From Bacillus sp. DTU_2020_1000418_1_SI_GHA_SEK_038 (lineage in GTDB: Bacteria > Bacillota > Bacilli > Bacillales > Cytobacillaceae), in the NCBI RefSeq assembly GCF_032341175.1, contig NZ_CP135435.1:3038001-3102000 (forward strand): a DNA stretch of 64,000 bases. Direction: 5' to 3'. Made by a program: the position numbers and the translations under genes. Below are positions 29,191 through 38,954 of the stretch, piece by piece. The first letter of the stretch is position 1. Each line of letters begins with the position of its first letter. The notes below the pieces were generated by a model, which saw nothing but the letters and a program-made list of their open reading frames with translations, did not search any database and was not told the origin of the DNA.

Positions 29191-31092
29191 TTACTGGGCA
29201 TCAATATGAACATCATTTTTAAAAACATTAGAACCCATAAACTCTTTATCTTCATAGAATCTCAGCAAGTCACCATAAATGATTTTGTCGGAGTATTCGA
29301 GTTCATTTTTTGCTTTTTCTATATATGGTTCACAGGCATTATTGTCGATTGGCTCTCCAGTTTTCTTATCATAGCAAGTTTCGCGAGTGTAAATATAATC
29401 TTTTGTTATAAAGCTTCCATCTCGCAGGACAGTAAATTCCAATTTATCCTTTGAGAATACATCTGAACCAAAATCAATATTATTCTTCGTGTTAATGCCT
29501 AATAAATGAAGAATTGTTGGTTTGACATCAATTTGACCAGATACAGTGGATAATGTTTTACCCTTCTGCCCAGGAATATGAATGATGAATGGCACTCTTT
29601 GGAGCTGTGTACTTACAAAAGGTGTAACTTCTGTTCCTAGAAACTCACCCATTGCTTTATTATGGTTCTCTGAAATACCATAATGGTCTCCATAAATGAT
29701 GATGATCGAATCATCGTATAAGCCCTCTTCTTTCAGCCTTTCAATAAATAATTTTAAAGCCTCGTCTGTGTACCTAACTGTTGGAAAGTAATTATTAACT
29801 GTTTTATTATTTGACGTATACGGTTCAATAAAGCGATCCTCTTCACCTAGTTCGAATGGGAAGTGATTTGTTAACGTAATAAATTTAGCGTAAAAGGGTT
29901 TCGGCATTTCCTTTAAATGCTGAATCGATTGTTCAAAGAAATCAATATCCTTCATCCCCCAGCCTACGGAGTTCTCTTCCGTAATTTCATAATCAGGCAG
30001 AGAGTAGAAACGGTCATACCCTAATGATTGATACATGATATCTCTGTTCCAGAAGCTCTTATTGTTCGCATGCAAGGATGCAGTGAAATAGCCATTATTG
30101 CTTAAAATATCCGGTGTCGCAGTATATTCATTCCCAGAATGTGTAAAGAATACCGCACCACGGCTTAAAGGATAAAGAGAGTTCTCTACGATAAACTCCG
30201 AATCGGAAGTCTTGCCTTGGGCAGTTTGGTGATAAAAATTCTCAAAGTAATAGCTATCTTTAATAAATTCATTTAAAAACGGCGTAATTTCCTGTCCGTT
30301 TACCTTTTCATTAATAACAAAACTTTGAGTTGATTCCATAGAAATTAAAATGACATTTTTATCCTTTGCAATCCCAAACATTTCATCGTCCGGTTTTTTG
30401 TAGTTAGCATGGATATAGTTATCAATATCGACTAACTCGCTGCCATCAGCTAACGCTCTTTGTGCAGATGACTTTGATTGAAGGAACATATCATAAATAT
30501 GATAATTATATGTCCCGATATTTTTGACAAGCATTTCGCGGTCAAATGTACGGGTGAGCAACTGAGGACGCTCCGTCTCAGAAAGTCCAAGATTAAAAAA
30601 AGCAATCGCAGCTGTAATTAAAAAAAACGCTCTCCGGTCCACTTTAGAGAATTCTCTGTAAGAAATAAATGCAGGTTTAAGGACGACAATTAATGCCAAA
30701 ATAATAAAATCAGCAAAATATAATATATCAGTAAAGCTAAGCAATTCATTTACACTGCTGCCAAGATCACTCATATTGCTTGTTTGAAAAAGGACAGGAA
30801 TCGTTAAGAAGTCATTAAAGAATCGATAAAAGACTACATTGGCAAATAATACTGCTGAAATGGCAAAACTTGTGAAAAGTATATATCTATTTCGGTTCTT
30901 TTCTTTAAGAAATAAGCTAATTCCCAAAATAAAAAGCAAGAAACTCAATGGGTTGATAAATAAAATAAATTCTTGTTTCCAATTTTCTATTTTAATATCG
31001 AAGCTAGTTTTGTAGGTAATATACGTTTTTAGCCAAAGCAGTACGATCGCAATTCCAATTAGCGATACCTTTGACCATTTGAAATTCTTCAT
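29191..31092 (-). CDS. yqgS: Lipoteichoic acid synthase-like protein (YqgS)
   Basis: 633 residues. Five membrane helices in the first 200 residues, then an extracellular sulfatase-fold domain with [14 protein letters not shown] (metal and catalytic Thr/Ser region), [25 protein letters not shown] and IIIYGDHYG. Such enzymes move glycerol phosphate from phosphatidylglycerol onto the growing lipoteichoic acid chain or prime it. B. subtilis has four paralogues, and YqgS is one of the minor ones. The ATG has AGGGAGGG nearby. Confidence 0.92.
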   Translation of the reverse strand: MKNFKWSKVSLIGIAIVLLWLKTYITYKTSFDIKIENWKQEFILFINPLSFLLFILGISLFLKEKNRNRYILFTSFAISAVLFANVVFYRFFNDFLTIPVLFQTSNMSDLGSSVNELLSFTDILYFADFIILALIVVLKPAFISYREFSKVDRRAFFLITAAIAFFNLGLSETERPQLLTRTFDREMLVKNIGTYNYHIYDMFLQSKSSAQRALADGSELVDIDNYIHANYKKPDDEMFGIAKDKNVILISMESTQSFVINEKVNGQEITPFLNEFIKDSYYFENFYHQTAQGKTSDSEFIVENSLYPLSRGAVFFTHSGNEYTATPDILSNNGYFTASLHANNKSFWNRDIMYQSLGYDRFYSLPDYEITEENSVGWGMKDIDFFEQSIQHLKEMPKPFYAKFITLTNHFPFELGEEDRFIEPYTSNNKTVNNYFPTVRYTDEALKLFIERLKEEGLYDDSIIIIYGDHYGISENHNKAMGEFLGTEVTPFVSTQLQRVPFIIHIPGQKGKTLSTVSGQIDVKPTILHLLGINTKNNIDFGSDVFSKDKLEFTVLRDGSFITKDYIYTRETCYDKKTGEPIDNNACEPYIEKAKNELEYSDKIIYGDLLRFYEDKEFMGSNVFKNDVHIDAQ

Positions 31093-31234
31093 AGTAAGTG
31101 TTACCCTCCCTGTTTTTTTGGAACAGATATGGAATTTTTTTAAAATTTTTTACATTTTTAGGGTGACCATTTAAAACTAAACCTTATCTTAACGCTTTTT
31201 TTACAAAAAATCAAATATGGCTTAATCATATTTT

Positions 31235-31263
31235 TATATAATTATAGATTTCTCTTTACCCAA
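31235..31263 (-). promoter_or_regulatory. Candidate yqgS promoter
   Basis: Minus-strand TTGGGT (31258-31263), a 17-base spacer, TATATA (31235-31240). An overlapping TATAAT lies in the spacer, so the true -10 is uncertain. Confidence 0.4.
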
Positions 31264-31411
31264 TATATTAGACGTTTTAAACCTCCAAAAGTTTCGTGTT
31301 TGTCCTTTTTTATAAAAATGACTAATTTGTCATAGTACTTTGTTTTCATTTAAAGCTGTTAGAAACCAACTCAATACTATGGAAGTCCTAGTGGCCGTAT
31401 CACTATATAAA

Positions 31412-31450
31412 AATAAAAAAAGCATTCGCGCAAAAACGAATACTTTTTTC
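31412..31450 (-). terminator. Terminator after yqgQ
   Basis: Minus strand AAGTATTCG...CGAATGCTTTTTTT, eight pairs, followed by a U-tract. Confidence 0.8.
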
Positions 31451-31467
31451 TTAACATTTATAAAGAT

Positions 31468-31668
31468 TTAGCCCTTTTCTTTTAGAAGCTGTATCTCATG
31501 TCTTAATAATAAAATTGCCATTTGATAATCTTTCGTCTCCATTAGCTGTGCCTGATAAAGTTCCTTTATTTCAGCTTCCATCAGCTCCAAATCTGCTACC
31601 CTATCCCCTATATAAATAAATGTGCCAAACTTCTTCAGGAATTGCTGAATATCATAAATCGTTTTCAT
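31468..31668 (-). CDS. yqgQ: YqgQ family protein
   Basis: 66 residues of the DUF910/YqgQ family: MKTIYDIQQFLKKFGTFIYI, then the DRVADLELMEAEIKELYQA helix and LLLRHEIQLLKEKG. It is a small helical cytosolic protein that may bind nucleic acid; its function is unknown. It lies directly downstream of gluP, as in B. subtilis. Confidence 0.85.
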   Translation of the reverse strand: MKTIYDIQQFLKKFGTFIYIGDRVADLELMEAEIKELYQAQLMETKDYQMAILLLRHEIQLLKEKG

Positions 31669-31702
31669 TCTTTTCCCTCATATCATTAAAATTTCTTCCA
31701 GT

Positions 31703-33247
31703 TTATTTTACTTGCTCATTTATCTGTTGCAGTAATTTCTGATAATCCTGTTGATCAGGCATTAAATCTACAGCAATCCTTACAAACTTTTGTGCTTCTG
31801 TGAAGTTTTCCTCCTGGACATACAGAAGGGCTAAATTATAATAAGCTTCATGAAAATCATTTCTTTTTTCGATAGCTAAGTGCAAATGCTCTTTTGCCTT
31901 CGCTATTTCATTTGTTTTTATTTCTGCATAGGAAAGCAGAAAATAAAGCTCTGCTGATGATGAATCATCATTATCATATTTCTGAAGGATGTTCAGAACT
32001 TTATCATATTCCTCTGTTTTCATATATTCCTGTGCCATTACTAAAGCAGAATGTTCATTTAATACTCGTCCTGGCTCATTAAAGCCATACTTCAACAACC
32101 CTGCTATAGATACAGCTGCAATGATTATAGAAACCGCCTGAATAAGCAGCCTTTTCTTCTTCGGAAAATGAACAATCCCAGTTGCCACAAATCCCCCGAT
32201 TAATCCGCCAATATGCCCTGCATTATCAATACTTGGCATCGTAAAGCCAAAGACAAGATTGATTCCTAGAATTACGATTATGTTTAAACCCATTGTTCTG
32301 AAGAAAAGCTTTGGATATATAACTCCAAAATAAAGCAAGGCTCCAAAACAGCCAAATATCGCGCCACTAGCTCCTGCTGATAAGTTCGGGCTGAAAATAA
32401 AGCTTAATAATGAACCGAAAAAACCAGCAAGTAAATAGATAAATAGAAAACGGACATTTCCATAAATTCTTTCTACTGTCGTGCCTAAATAGTATAACGC
32501 AAGGGTATTCATTAATAAATGAAGCAGCCCTATGTGAAGAAAAATGGGTGTGAAAAACCGCCACCATTCACCTTCGAGAATAAGCGGATTAAACTTTGCA
32601 CCATACTCAATAAGTGTAGAGGTATTCGTACTTCCGCCTTTCCATTCCAAGAAAAGAAACATAGCTACTTGAATTATGATAAACAAATATGTAAAAAAAG
32701 GCTTACCATATTGAAAAAGGGCCTGTTCCTTCTTATGCCGATTAGAGGCTTCCGATAAAGCTGCAAGCTTCACCTTTTCAATATCGTTCCATGTATACCC
32801 TTCACTATTAATTAATATTGGAAGGAGACCTTGAAAAATACTGTTAAGCTTAGTAAAGCTTTCTTCATAATGGGACCGATCGAAAATGATCGAGGTCACC
32901 ATTGTTTTTTTATTTTCTGCTAGAATAAATGGCTTTTCAATTCTATATTCATAATCATCTACTGGCGGATAAGCGGAGATATATATATTTATGACATTCA
33001 TTTCACCGCGCATAAGCTGCTTTCGAATTCTTTCTCCATTCAATGCAGTATGCTCAATGTCTTTTTGCATCCAGTTGCTCCAATCTAAATTATACTTGAG
33101 CAATCTAATAACCTGAGCCTCTTTGTTCTCCATCTTTTCCAGCCATAATTCATTCTGTTGCTGTGCTAATTGAACAATGCGATAATTCTGTTCTGAAATG
33201 AAGTAATGGGCAAGCTTCCAGAACAAATAATCTTCTTGTAGATTCAC
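31703..33247 (-). CDS. gluP: Rhomboid intramembrane protease GluP
   Basis: 514 residues. A cytosolic N-terminal domain (1-175) is followed by a rhomboid core with seven membrane helices. The catalytic Ser is in SAGASGAIFG (GxSG) and the His in DNAGHIGGLIGGF, with WWRFFTPIFLHIG near the start of the core. At the C-terminus are about three TPR repeats (AELYFLLSYAEIKTNEIAKA, AYYNLALLYVQEENFTEAQK). In B. subtilis it cleaves the MgtE transporter under manganese stress. YqgQ follows within one gene spacing. Confidence 0.9.
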   Translation of the reverse strand: MNLQEDYLFWKLAHYFISEQNYRIVQLAQQQNELWLEKMENKEAQVIRLLKYNLDWSNWMQKDIEHTALNGERIRKQLMRGEMNVINIYISAYPPVDDYEYRIEKPFILAENKKTMVTSIIFDRSHYEESFTKLNSIFQGLLPILINSEGYTWNDIEKVKLAALSEASNRHKKEQALFQYGKPFFTYLFIIIQVAMFLFLEWKGGSTNTSTLIEYGAKFNPLILEGEWWRFFTPIFLHIGLLHLLMNTLALYYLGTTVERIYGNVRFLFIYLLAGFFGSLLSFIFSPNLSAGASGAIFGCFGALLYFGVIYPKLFFRTMGLNIIVILGINLVFGFTMPSIDNAGHIGGLIGGFVATGIVHFPKKKRLLIQAVSIIIAAVSIAGLLKYGFNEPGRVLNEHSALVMAQEYMKTEEYDKVLNILQKYDNDDSSSAELYFLLSYAEIKTNEIAKAKEHLHLAIEKRNDFHEAYYNLALLYVQEENFTEAQKFVRIAVDLMPDQQDYQKLLQQINEQVK

Positions 33248-33365
33248 CGGGACCCCCTACTCTCTTTTTTAAGCTTACTAACATATATATTAATGTAAAT
33301 AGGACATAACGCCAAAAAACTGAACCACATTTTTACTATAGGCAATTACTCCTGTAAACGCAAAA

Positions 33366-33391
33366 GAAAAAGACCTCAAAAGGTCTTTTTC
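33366..33391 (-). terminator. Terminator after 33391-33594
   Basis: AAAAAGACCT-CAAA-AGGTCTTTTT; U-tracts on both strands. It sits between the small gene and gluP. Confidence 0.8.
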
Positions 33392-33594
33392 TAGTGTGTT
33401 TCAGCAGGTCCTGTGGAGAAGACCAATTTCATTAAGCGGTCTTTCACTCCCGGAAGTCCCATAATGGAACTAACGAAAATTCGGCGCAATATAGTGCTTC
33501 TAAATAATACATTCATGGCACGGTACCGATTTTGAAAAAGAAAATATCCGCTTACTCCAATCATGATGATCGAAATAATACGTCCCATATTCAT
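33391..33594 (-). CDS. Small membrane protein (YqgO position)
   Basis: 67 residues with one N-terminal hydrophobic helix (GRIISIIMIGVSGYFLFQ) and a basic amphipathic second half (RYRAMNVLFRSTILRRIFVS). It is at the place of yqgO in B. subtilis, but identity is by position only. A type I membrane topology is likely. The ATG has GAGGGATG. Confidence 0.6.
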   Translation of the reverse strand: MNMGRIISIIMIGVSGYFLFQNRYRAMNVLFRSTILRRIFVSSIMGLPGVKDRLMKLVFSTGPAETH

Positions 33595-33651
33595 CCCTCC
33601 TCATTTTAGTTTGAGATGAATATATAAATTTTATCCAATTATGGTTCCAAA

Positions 33652-34431
33652 TTATAAGAGGTAAAGTACACCTAATAATGAAGCTAGAAATCCCGAAGAA
33701 AAGTTGACGATATCATTATTCATCATAAAAAGACCTCTTTTGTAAATGGTTCCTTTCCCACAATGGCTCATTGCCTCTACTTCAGCTCCGCATACTTTAC
33801 ACTGAAAGACTACTTGGATAAACGCACCAAACATCGTATCTATTAAATTCCCAAGGAATCCAAATAGGAAAATTATGAAGAGTGCAGCAATTGAAATTGG
33901 AAATAAATAATAACAAAGGATCGCCACGGTAAAAGCCCCAAACAGCGCAGCAATGGTACCAAGAACGCTAATAGCGCCCGAGGTACCTGCCTCAACTGCT
34001 CTCAACGACCGAATAAAAACAGGTGCCCGTTTACTAAGGGATCCTATTTCAGAAGCCCATGTGTCAGAATTTGCTGCTGCGATTGATATCGCAAAGCCAT
34101 AAAACCAAATTTCCTGAGGGTAAGTTAAATACAGAATGCTAAAAAGAGCAGCAGTTCCCCCATTTGCAACAACCTGTACCCAATCTCTGCGGGAGCCTTT
34201 TTCATGCTTTTGCTCAATTTTCACTTTGTTTCTTCGTTTAAATTTAGACCATAGGCTGGAGCTGGCAAAAAAGAAACCAAGCACGAGCAAGCCTCTAATC
34301 CCGAACCCAAGGCCAATAATTAAACCAGCTGCAAACGCAGCTATACTGCCTGATATGGTTAACAATCTAAGATAATATCCGCAAATCGCAGTAGCAGCTA
34401 TAAACAGAAATAAAAAGCCAGCGTCATTCAT
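33652..34431 (-). CDS. DUF92 membrane protein
   Basis: 259 residues, about six membrane helices, with AANSDTWASEIGSLSKR (a conserved Asn/Asp signature), SVLGTIAALFGAF and GFLGNLIDTMFGAFIQ. This matches the TIGR00297/DUF92 family, related to phytol kinase/VTE5-type cytidylyl lipid enzymes. The substrate in Bacillus is unknown. It overlaps the upstream cyclo-ligase gene by eight bases. Confidence 0.8.
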   Translation of the reverse strand: MNDAGFLFLFIAATAICGYYLRLLTISGSIAAFAAGLIIGLGFGIRGLLVLGFFFASSSLWSKFKRRNKVKIEQKHEKGSRRDWVQVVANGGTAALFSILYLTYPQEIWFYGFAISIAAANSDTWASEIGSLSKRAPVFIRSLRAVEAGTSGAISVLGTIAALFGAFTVAILCYYLFPISIAALFIIFLFGFLGNLIDTMFGAFIQVVFQCKVCGAEVEAMSHCGKGTIYKRGLFMMNNDIVNFSSGFLASLLGVLYLL

Positions 34432-34993
34432 TTACACATTTAATCTTTTCGTCCGTAATAATTTTACTGACAGGTATATCATGACCCTCAACTGGAAGTT
34501 TTTCCATAATTTGATCCTGAAAGGCAAGTGACAGCGTGTAGCCATTATACTTTGTTAGGAAACGGTCATAATAGCCTCCGCCAAATCCAAGTCGATATCC
34601 CTTTTCTGTAAAGGCTAAGCCTGGAACTATAATCAAATCAATGTCATCTGGTGATACTTCATTAGTTTCAGACTCAATAGGCTCTAGTAATCCATAGTAG
34701 ACTGATTCCAATTGATCAAATCGGCATAAAGTGCGGAATACCATTTCCCTCGTTTTAGGCAGGCATTTCGGAATGACAATCCGTTTTCCCTCTTCCCAAG
34801 CTCTTCTAATAATTTGATATGTATCAACCTCTGGCTGCTTTGAAATAGTTATCCCAACAGTCTCAGCTTCCTGCCAATATTTATCCTGATAAAGATGATT
34901 AGCAATTTTATAGGAAAGCTGTTCATATAGAGGTTTGTTTATCATTGAAAGTTTCTCCATTATTTCTTTTCGCAGTTTCTTTTTGTCTTCCAT
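34424..34993 (-). CDS. yqgN: 5-formyltetrahydrofolate cyclo-ligase
   Basis: 189 residues: KKKLRKEIMEKLSMI, TVGITISKQPEVDT, PGLAFTEKGYRLGFGGGYYDR (the ATP/folate signature) near 140-160. It converts 5-formyl-THF to 5,10-methenyl-THF with ATP and recycles a folate by-product. The ATG at 34993 (GGGGGG upstream) is chosen because the ORF to 35053 has an unsupported 20-residue tail. Confidence 0.9.
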   Translation of the reverse strand: MEDKKKLRKEIMEKLSMINKPLYEQLSYKIANHLYQDKYWQEAETVGITISKQPEVDTYQIIRRAWEEGKRIVIPKCLPKTREMVFRTLCRFDQLESVYYGLLEPIESETNEVSPDDIDLIIVPGLAFTEKGYRLGFGGGYYDRFLTKYNGYTLSLAFQDQIMEKLPVEGHDIPVSKIITDEKIKCVNE

Positions 34994-35030
34994 TATTACA
35001 AAGCCCCCCCCAGTTATGAGTTTATAGCCA

Positions 35031-35064
35031 ACAAAAAAAGCAGTAGGAATCACCCCACTGCTTA
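35031..35064 (-). terminator. Terminator after rpmGA
   Basis: Minus strand AAGCAGTGGGG...CCTACTGCTTTTTTT, overlapping the stop codon region of the L33 gene. Confidence 0.75.
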
Positions 35065-35211
35065 TTTTGTCTCACGATGTGTAGTAGAACGCTTTTCTCT
35101 TGGGCAGTATTTTTTAAGCTCAAGACGATCTGGATTGTTTCTTTTATTTTTTTTAGAAATATAGTTACGATCTCCGCATTCTGTGCAAGCTAACGTAATA
35201 TTCACACGCAT
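35062..35211 (-). CDS. rpmGA: Ribosomal protein L33
   Basis: 49 residues: [20 protein letters not shown], then [16 protein letters not shown]. It has a zinc-type C-x-x-C plus Cys36, so this is the C+ (zinc) form. It binds 23S rRNA near the E site. The position beside yqgN is as in B. subtilis. The ATG has AGGGA upstream. The frame is below the usual length cutoff but is unmistakable. Confidence 0.95.
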   Translation of the reverse strand: MRVNITLACTECGDRNYISKKNKRNNPDRLELKKYCPREKRSTTHRETK

Positions 35212-35288
35212 GTAATATCCCTCCAAACTATGTTCAAACTAGTTCGTTCATACGACTTTTCTATAATATCACTTTTCAACTGTAAATG

Positions 35289-35927
35289 CTAGTGTGTTTT
35301 TAAAAGTGCCTCATTTAATTTTATAAGGTCTGTCTCATTTTCCCCGCTAATTACCCATGATTTCCCTTCGATGGTTTGCTTTCCTAGGAAATGGCAATCA
35401 TAGAGAAATAAACTGACAGCATCGCCATTAGCCATCGGATTATATTGAAGTTTTCCGGTTATAGGACATGCCCAAATATGATCAGTAAAGACATTTCTAA
35501 TAGATTGAATAGTGCTGGTGCTGTTTGCCTTCCCTTGGCAATGACCATTGGCTAGATGTACTTTATGCTGGTCTAAGTGGAAGACAACCTTCTCGGAAGG
35601 TGAAATAAATGAAAAATGCTTATGCTCTTCAAAAAAGTGATTTCTATTGCTGCTTTGATAATGCCTATTTTGAATAAGCAGCTTTATATGCAGCTGACGT
35701 TCACGAAAGTTGGTAACACTAACATTATATAATTGTACAAACGGAGAGCCTTCCTCTTGTTGTAAGTAAACTGACAGCCCTTCTTCAGGAATCATAGATT
35801 CTACCCCTGGTGTCAGCCAATATGTCTTTCCTTCAATCCAAACCCCGGGAATTACCTCTATTCCTTCCTTATTCGAAATGATGATTTCCTCTGCAGCTTT
35901 TGGTTGAATCCAAGTTTTTATTTTCAT
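35289..35927 (-). CDS. Unrecognised 212-residue protein
   Basis: No signal peptide or membrane segment. It is beta-rich in the middle (VSVTNFRERQLHIKLLIQNR) with many Asn, Gln and His, and has Cys pairs in HIWACPITGKLQYN and LYDCHFLGK. It lies between rpmGA and the DUF4912-glycosyltransferase gene, 33 bases downstream of the latter, so it may share a transcript with it. I know no family. Confidence 0.7.
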   Translation of the reverse strand: MKIKTWIQPKAAEEIIISNKEGIEVIPGVWIEGKTYWLTPGVESMIPEEGLSVYLQQEEGSPFVQLYNVSVTNFRERQLHIKLLIQNRHYQSSNRNHFFEEHKHFSFISPSEKVVFHLDQHKVHLANGHCQGKANSTSTIQSIRNVFTDHIWACPITGKLQYNPMANGDAVSLFLYDCHFLGKQTIEGKSWVISGENETDLIKLNEALLKTH

Positions 35928-35960
35928 CCTAATTTCACCTCCGGATAAATTGTCAACATA

Positions 35961-37721
35961 TTAATCATTTTCATTATTACGATGAATAAGTAATTCTTCG
36001 TATACTTTGACTGTTTCTTCAGCCATTCTCTCCCAGCTAAAAATGCTCTCAACTCGTTTTTTTCCAAGCAGTCCGATTTGCTCTGCTTGCAATTCATTTT
36101 CTAACAAATATATTATTTGCTCGATTAAGCTATCTGAACTTCCCGGCGTCATGAGCATTCCTGATCTCTTATGCTGAACTATCCCTTTTAAGCCTCCAGT
36201 ATTTGAAACAATTGTCGGCTTTCCCGCTTGCATTGCCTCAAGCGCAACAATTCCAAAGGGTTCATAGCGACTTGGAAAAACAGCAATACTACAATGGTTA
36301 AACAATGCAGATTTTTGCTCATCTGTTACATAGTCAACAAAGAAAAGCTGATTTTGCAGCTGTAATCTTTCTGCCCTCATCCGATATTCATAAAGTAGAG
36401 GACCTTTCCCGGCAACTATGAAATATACATCAGGAAATTTTCTTTGCATTTTTTGGGCAGCATCAATTATTGTGTCAAATCCTTTTTCTTTAACGATGCG
36501 TCCAATCGAAAAGATCAGACGCTTATTTTTTTGAATCGGAAACCCTTCTAAAGGATTCAAGCCTTCTTTCAAAGGCTTTATCGCAGATGTCCCATTTGGA
36601 ATTATATGAAGATTTCTTTCGTTAGGTATACGAAACACCTGTTTAAGTTCTCTTCTCATATATTCACTGCATACAATGACGGTATCCGCTCCTGTGATTA
36701 ATTGTTGTTCCTTCTCGTGAATAAATTTTTGAAGTTCTGTATGGATACCGTTGTTTCTTCCGTATTCCGTTGCATGAAAAGTTGCAATCAACGGAATGCG
36801 AAGGGAATTTCTTAAGACAATAGCAGAAGCCCCAACAAGCCAATCATGGGCGTGGATCAAGTTAAAACGGTGAATTTTATCAATCTCCAATGCCTTATTC
36901 AGCATGGCTAGGTTTAATCCGCCTATCCAGCTAAGGAAATCTTCATCCTGATGATTTAGAGGGGTTACACGATGTATTCGAACACTATCATTCGTCTCTT
37001 CATCAGCCGCTTCATTTGAATTTGAAGTAATGACATGCACTTCATAGCCCATTTTTTGTAGACAGTGTGCAAGTCCCTGAACATGTCTCGATAAGCCGCC
37101 AACAAGATGAGGAGGATATTCCCATGATAAAATAAGAATTCTTGGTTTTTCATTTTTGTTAATCATTACCCGTGAATTGTCTACTTCCCTTGATTTATTC
37201 CCCGCATTTGAAAACTCAAATTTTCTTTCTTCAAAGGCAACCTTCTGTTTATACTCATATTTCAAGGAAAAATCCCCGTTCCAATTATTAGGCACATAAT
37301 AAGTATAGGTGCTAACCATCTTGGACCAAGGATAAGATAGCTCAGAAGGCTCTGGGCAAGCCCTAAGAAGTCCACTTTCACTTTCTAGCGAATCACTCCC
37401 AATGATATTAGAACGAAGTATAGGAAAGAAATGATGATTTGAAAGCTTAATCCCGATTTCAGCATAATAACTTCGATTATTCGATAGTCCCTCCACTATT
37501 CGCTGTGATTGATTACCATCAATTATAATTTCTTGATTATATTCGTTCCTTCCCCTTATGCCGACATCTGCGGCACTATAAAGCCGGAGAGCCTTCGTTA
37601 CTTTGGAGAAGGATCTGTTGAAATACCATTCCACAAGATTTCTAATATGATGAGAACTATCCCATGATACATAACAAGTGCTGTTGGAAATCATTTTTAA
37701 ATACATATATTTTTCAGTCAT
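35961..37721 (-). CDS. DUF4912-glycosyltransferase fusion
   Basis: 586 residues from the ATG at 37721 (GAGGTG before it). The first 180 residues form a DUF4912-type domain (MYLKMISNSTCYVSWDSSHH, VEWYFNRSFSKVTKALRLYS, YYAEIGIKLSNHHFFPILRS). From about 195 a GT4/GT1 GT-B glycosyltransferase follows: PRILILSWEYPPHLVGGLSR, NLIHAHDWLVGAS, IPNGTSAIKP, LIFSIGRIVKEKGFDTII and FPSRYEPFGIVALEAMQAGK. It may build a cell surface or cytosolic glycan; the sugar is unknown. It is related in position to yqgM of B. subtilis. Confidence 0.85.
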   Translation of the reverse strand: MTEKYMYLKMISNSTCYVSWDSSHHIRNLVEWYFNRSFSKVTKALRLYSAADVGIRGRNEYNQEIIIDGNQSQRIVEGLSNNRSYYAEIGIKLSNHHFFPILRSNIIGSDSLESESGLLRACPEPSELSYPWSKMVSTYTYYVPNNWNGDFSLKYEYKQKVAFEERKFEFSNAGNKSREVDNSRVMINKNEKPRILILSWEYPPHLVGGLSRHVQGLAHCLQKMGYEVHVITSNSNEAADEETNDSVRIHRVTPLNHQDEDFLSWIGGLNLAMLNKALEIDKIHRFNLIHAHDWLVGASAIVLRNSLRIPLIATFHATEYGRNNGIHTELQKFIHEKEQQLITGADTVIVCSEYMRRELKQVFRIPNERNLHIIPNGTSAIKPLKEGLNPLEGFPIQKNKRLIFSIGRIVKEKGFDTIIDAAQKMQRKFPDVYFIVAGKGPLLYEYRMRAERLQLQNQLFFVDYVTDEQKSALFNHCSIAVFPSRYEPFGIVALEAMQAGKPTIVSNTGGLKGIVQHKRSGMLMTPGSSDSLIEQIIYLLENELQAEQIGLLGKKRVESIFSWERMAEETVKVYEELLIHRNNEND

Positions 37722-37733
37722 GTTGCACCTCAT

Positions 37734-38050
37734 GCATAATAGAGAGAAAACACATATATATGAATAGTAGAGTAAATTTATTCCTTATTTCTATATGTTA
37801 TCACTGAAAACTCACTCTCACAATGAACGGAATTTGTCGTTTATTGCGTTTTGTTATTATACTTGCATTTGCTGATGAAGAAAAAATTTTCATTTCCCAC
37901 ATTTGCCTAAACTTATGACTTTTTCGACAAAAATCTCATTTGTTCTGCTGATTGTAATCCGACATAAACCATTCTTATTTGTTTACTTAAATAATTCAAA
38001 TCGAAATTTGTCACTATTAATGATAAAATATTCGGAGAACAATAATTGAG
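37734..38050. other. AT-rich divergent promoter region
   Basis: 317 bases between the glycosyltransferase gene (leftward) and the 38060 gene (rightward). I see no gene, no clear consensus promoter and no strong hairpin. Confidence 0.6.
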
Positions 38051-38059
38051 GTGACTTAT

Positions 38060-38440
38060 TTGGAATATTTAATGATTGGCTTGCTCGCCTTTGCTGTCAT
38101 TCTGCTAATCTGTTCAGTCTTTATGAAGGATCCGTATAAGATCATTCGTGAAGAAATAGACCAGCTTTCCATGCAGCAAATTCAAGATATGTATGTCATA
38201 AAGAAAAAATTAAAGGTTCTTGAAGAAGAATTGCTTGTAAACGATGTTGAATTTCAACCGATTTCTACTATACGCCCTCCTTCTATTTCATATGAGAAAA
38301 AGGAAATACATGATATTATCAAAAATCAGGTTTGGTCCTTAGTTCAGCAAGGACTAACAGTAGATCAAATTGCAAGGCAATCATCCCTGACACCAGGAGA
38401 AGTCGAATCAATCCTAGCTGAAAAGATCGGAAGAGGATAA
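38060..38440 (+). CDS. Small anchored protein with helix-turn-helix-like tail (YqzD position)
   Basis: 126 residues from TTG behind GAGGTG. N-terminal membrane helix (LMIGLLAFAVILLICSV), a coiled linker, then a DNA-binding-like helix (GLTVDQIARQSSLTPGEVES). It may be a membrane-bound regulator. Position fits yqzD. It is followed four bases later by the next gene. Confidence 0.6.
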   Translation: MEYLMIGLLAFAVILLICSVFMKDPYKIIREEIDQLSMQQIQDMYVIKKKLKVLEEELLVNDVEFQPISTIRPPSISYEKKEIHDIIKNQVWSLVQQGLTVDQIARQSSLTPGEVESILAEKIGRG

Positions 38441-38443
38441 GAA

Positions 38444-38914
38444 ATGAACAAGAGGAATACACGTGCCTTTGCTTTTGGAATAATCGTTTCTGTTTGTATC
38501 ATTGGCTCATTTTATTTTTCTGATATGAAGGAAGATAATCCCGAAGAATTAATTATTGAAAATGCAAAGGCCTTATTAGCTGAGCATGGATATGTTGTTT
38601 TAAAAAAAGATCAATTTCATGAAAAAGAGAAGGAAAATATAGAAGAACCCAAGAATACCGAACCACCAAAGCAGCCATCTTCAACACCAAAATCCGCTGA
38701 AGCTGTTACTGTTTACACATTAGAAATAATAAGTGGTATGGTTTCACATGATATTGCTGTAATGCTTGAAAAAGAAGAGATGATCGATGATGCGGTTCAG
38801 TTCGAAACATATCTTGAGGAAAATGGCTATAGTAAAAGATTACAGCTAGGATCGTTTGAATTAAAGGCTGATATGAGCTATAAACAAATTGCAAAGATAA
38901 TAACAAAAAGCTAA
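38444..38914 (+). CDS. Anchored MltG/YceG-like fragment protein (YqzC position)
   Basis: 156 residues: N-terminal anchor (AFGIIVSVCIIGSFYFS), a Glu/Pro-rich linker (EEPKNTEPPKQPSSTPK), then a C-terminal domain similar to the LysM-like part of MltG (TLEIISGMVSHDIAVMLEK, YSKRLQLGSFELKADM). No catalytic domain is present, so it probably binds rather than cuts peptidoglycan. Confidence 0.6.
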   Translation: MNKRNTRAFAFGIIVSVCIIGSFYFSDMKEDNPEELIIENAKALLAEHGYVVLKKDQFHEKEKENIEEPKNTEPPKQPSSTPKSAEAVTVYTLEIISGMVSHDIAVMLEKEEMIDDAVQFETYLEENGYSKRLQLGSFELKADMSYKQIAKIITKS

Positions 38915-38945
38915 AAAGGCTAAGAACCTGCCTGTTTAGCTTTTT
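38914..38945. terminator. Bidirectional terminator
   Basis: AAAAAGGCTAA...TTAGCTTTTTTT between the convergent small-gene pair and phoU. Confidence 0.8.
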
Positions 38946-38954
38946 TTCATTCTA

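Larger units (their letters stand above)
31093..31467. other. Gap between yqgQ and yqgS; place of glcK in B. subtilis
   Basis: No gene is seen in 375 bases. It is AT-rich and holds a likely leftward promoter for yqgS (31235-31263) and the yqgQ terminator. B. subtilis has the glucose kinase gene glcK here; it is absent at this place and may be elsewhere. Confidence 0.7.

Noticed and set aside
32519..32758. Plus-strand frame inside gluP
   Set aside because: Antisense shadow of the rhomboid core, low-complexity basic product.
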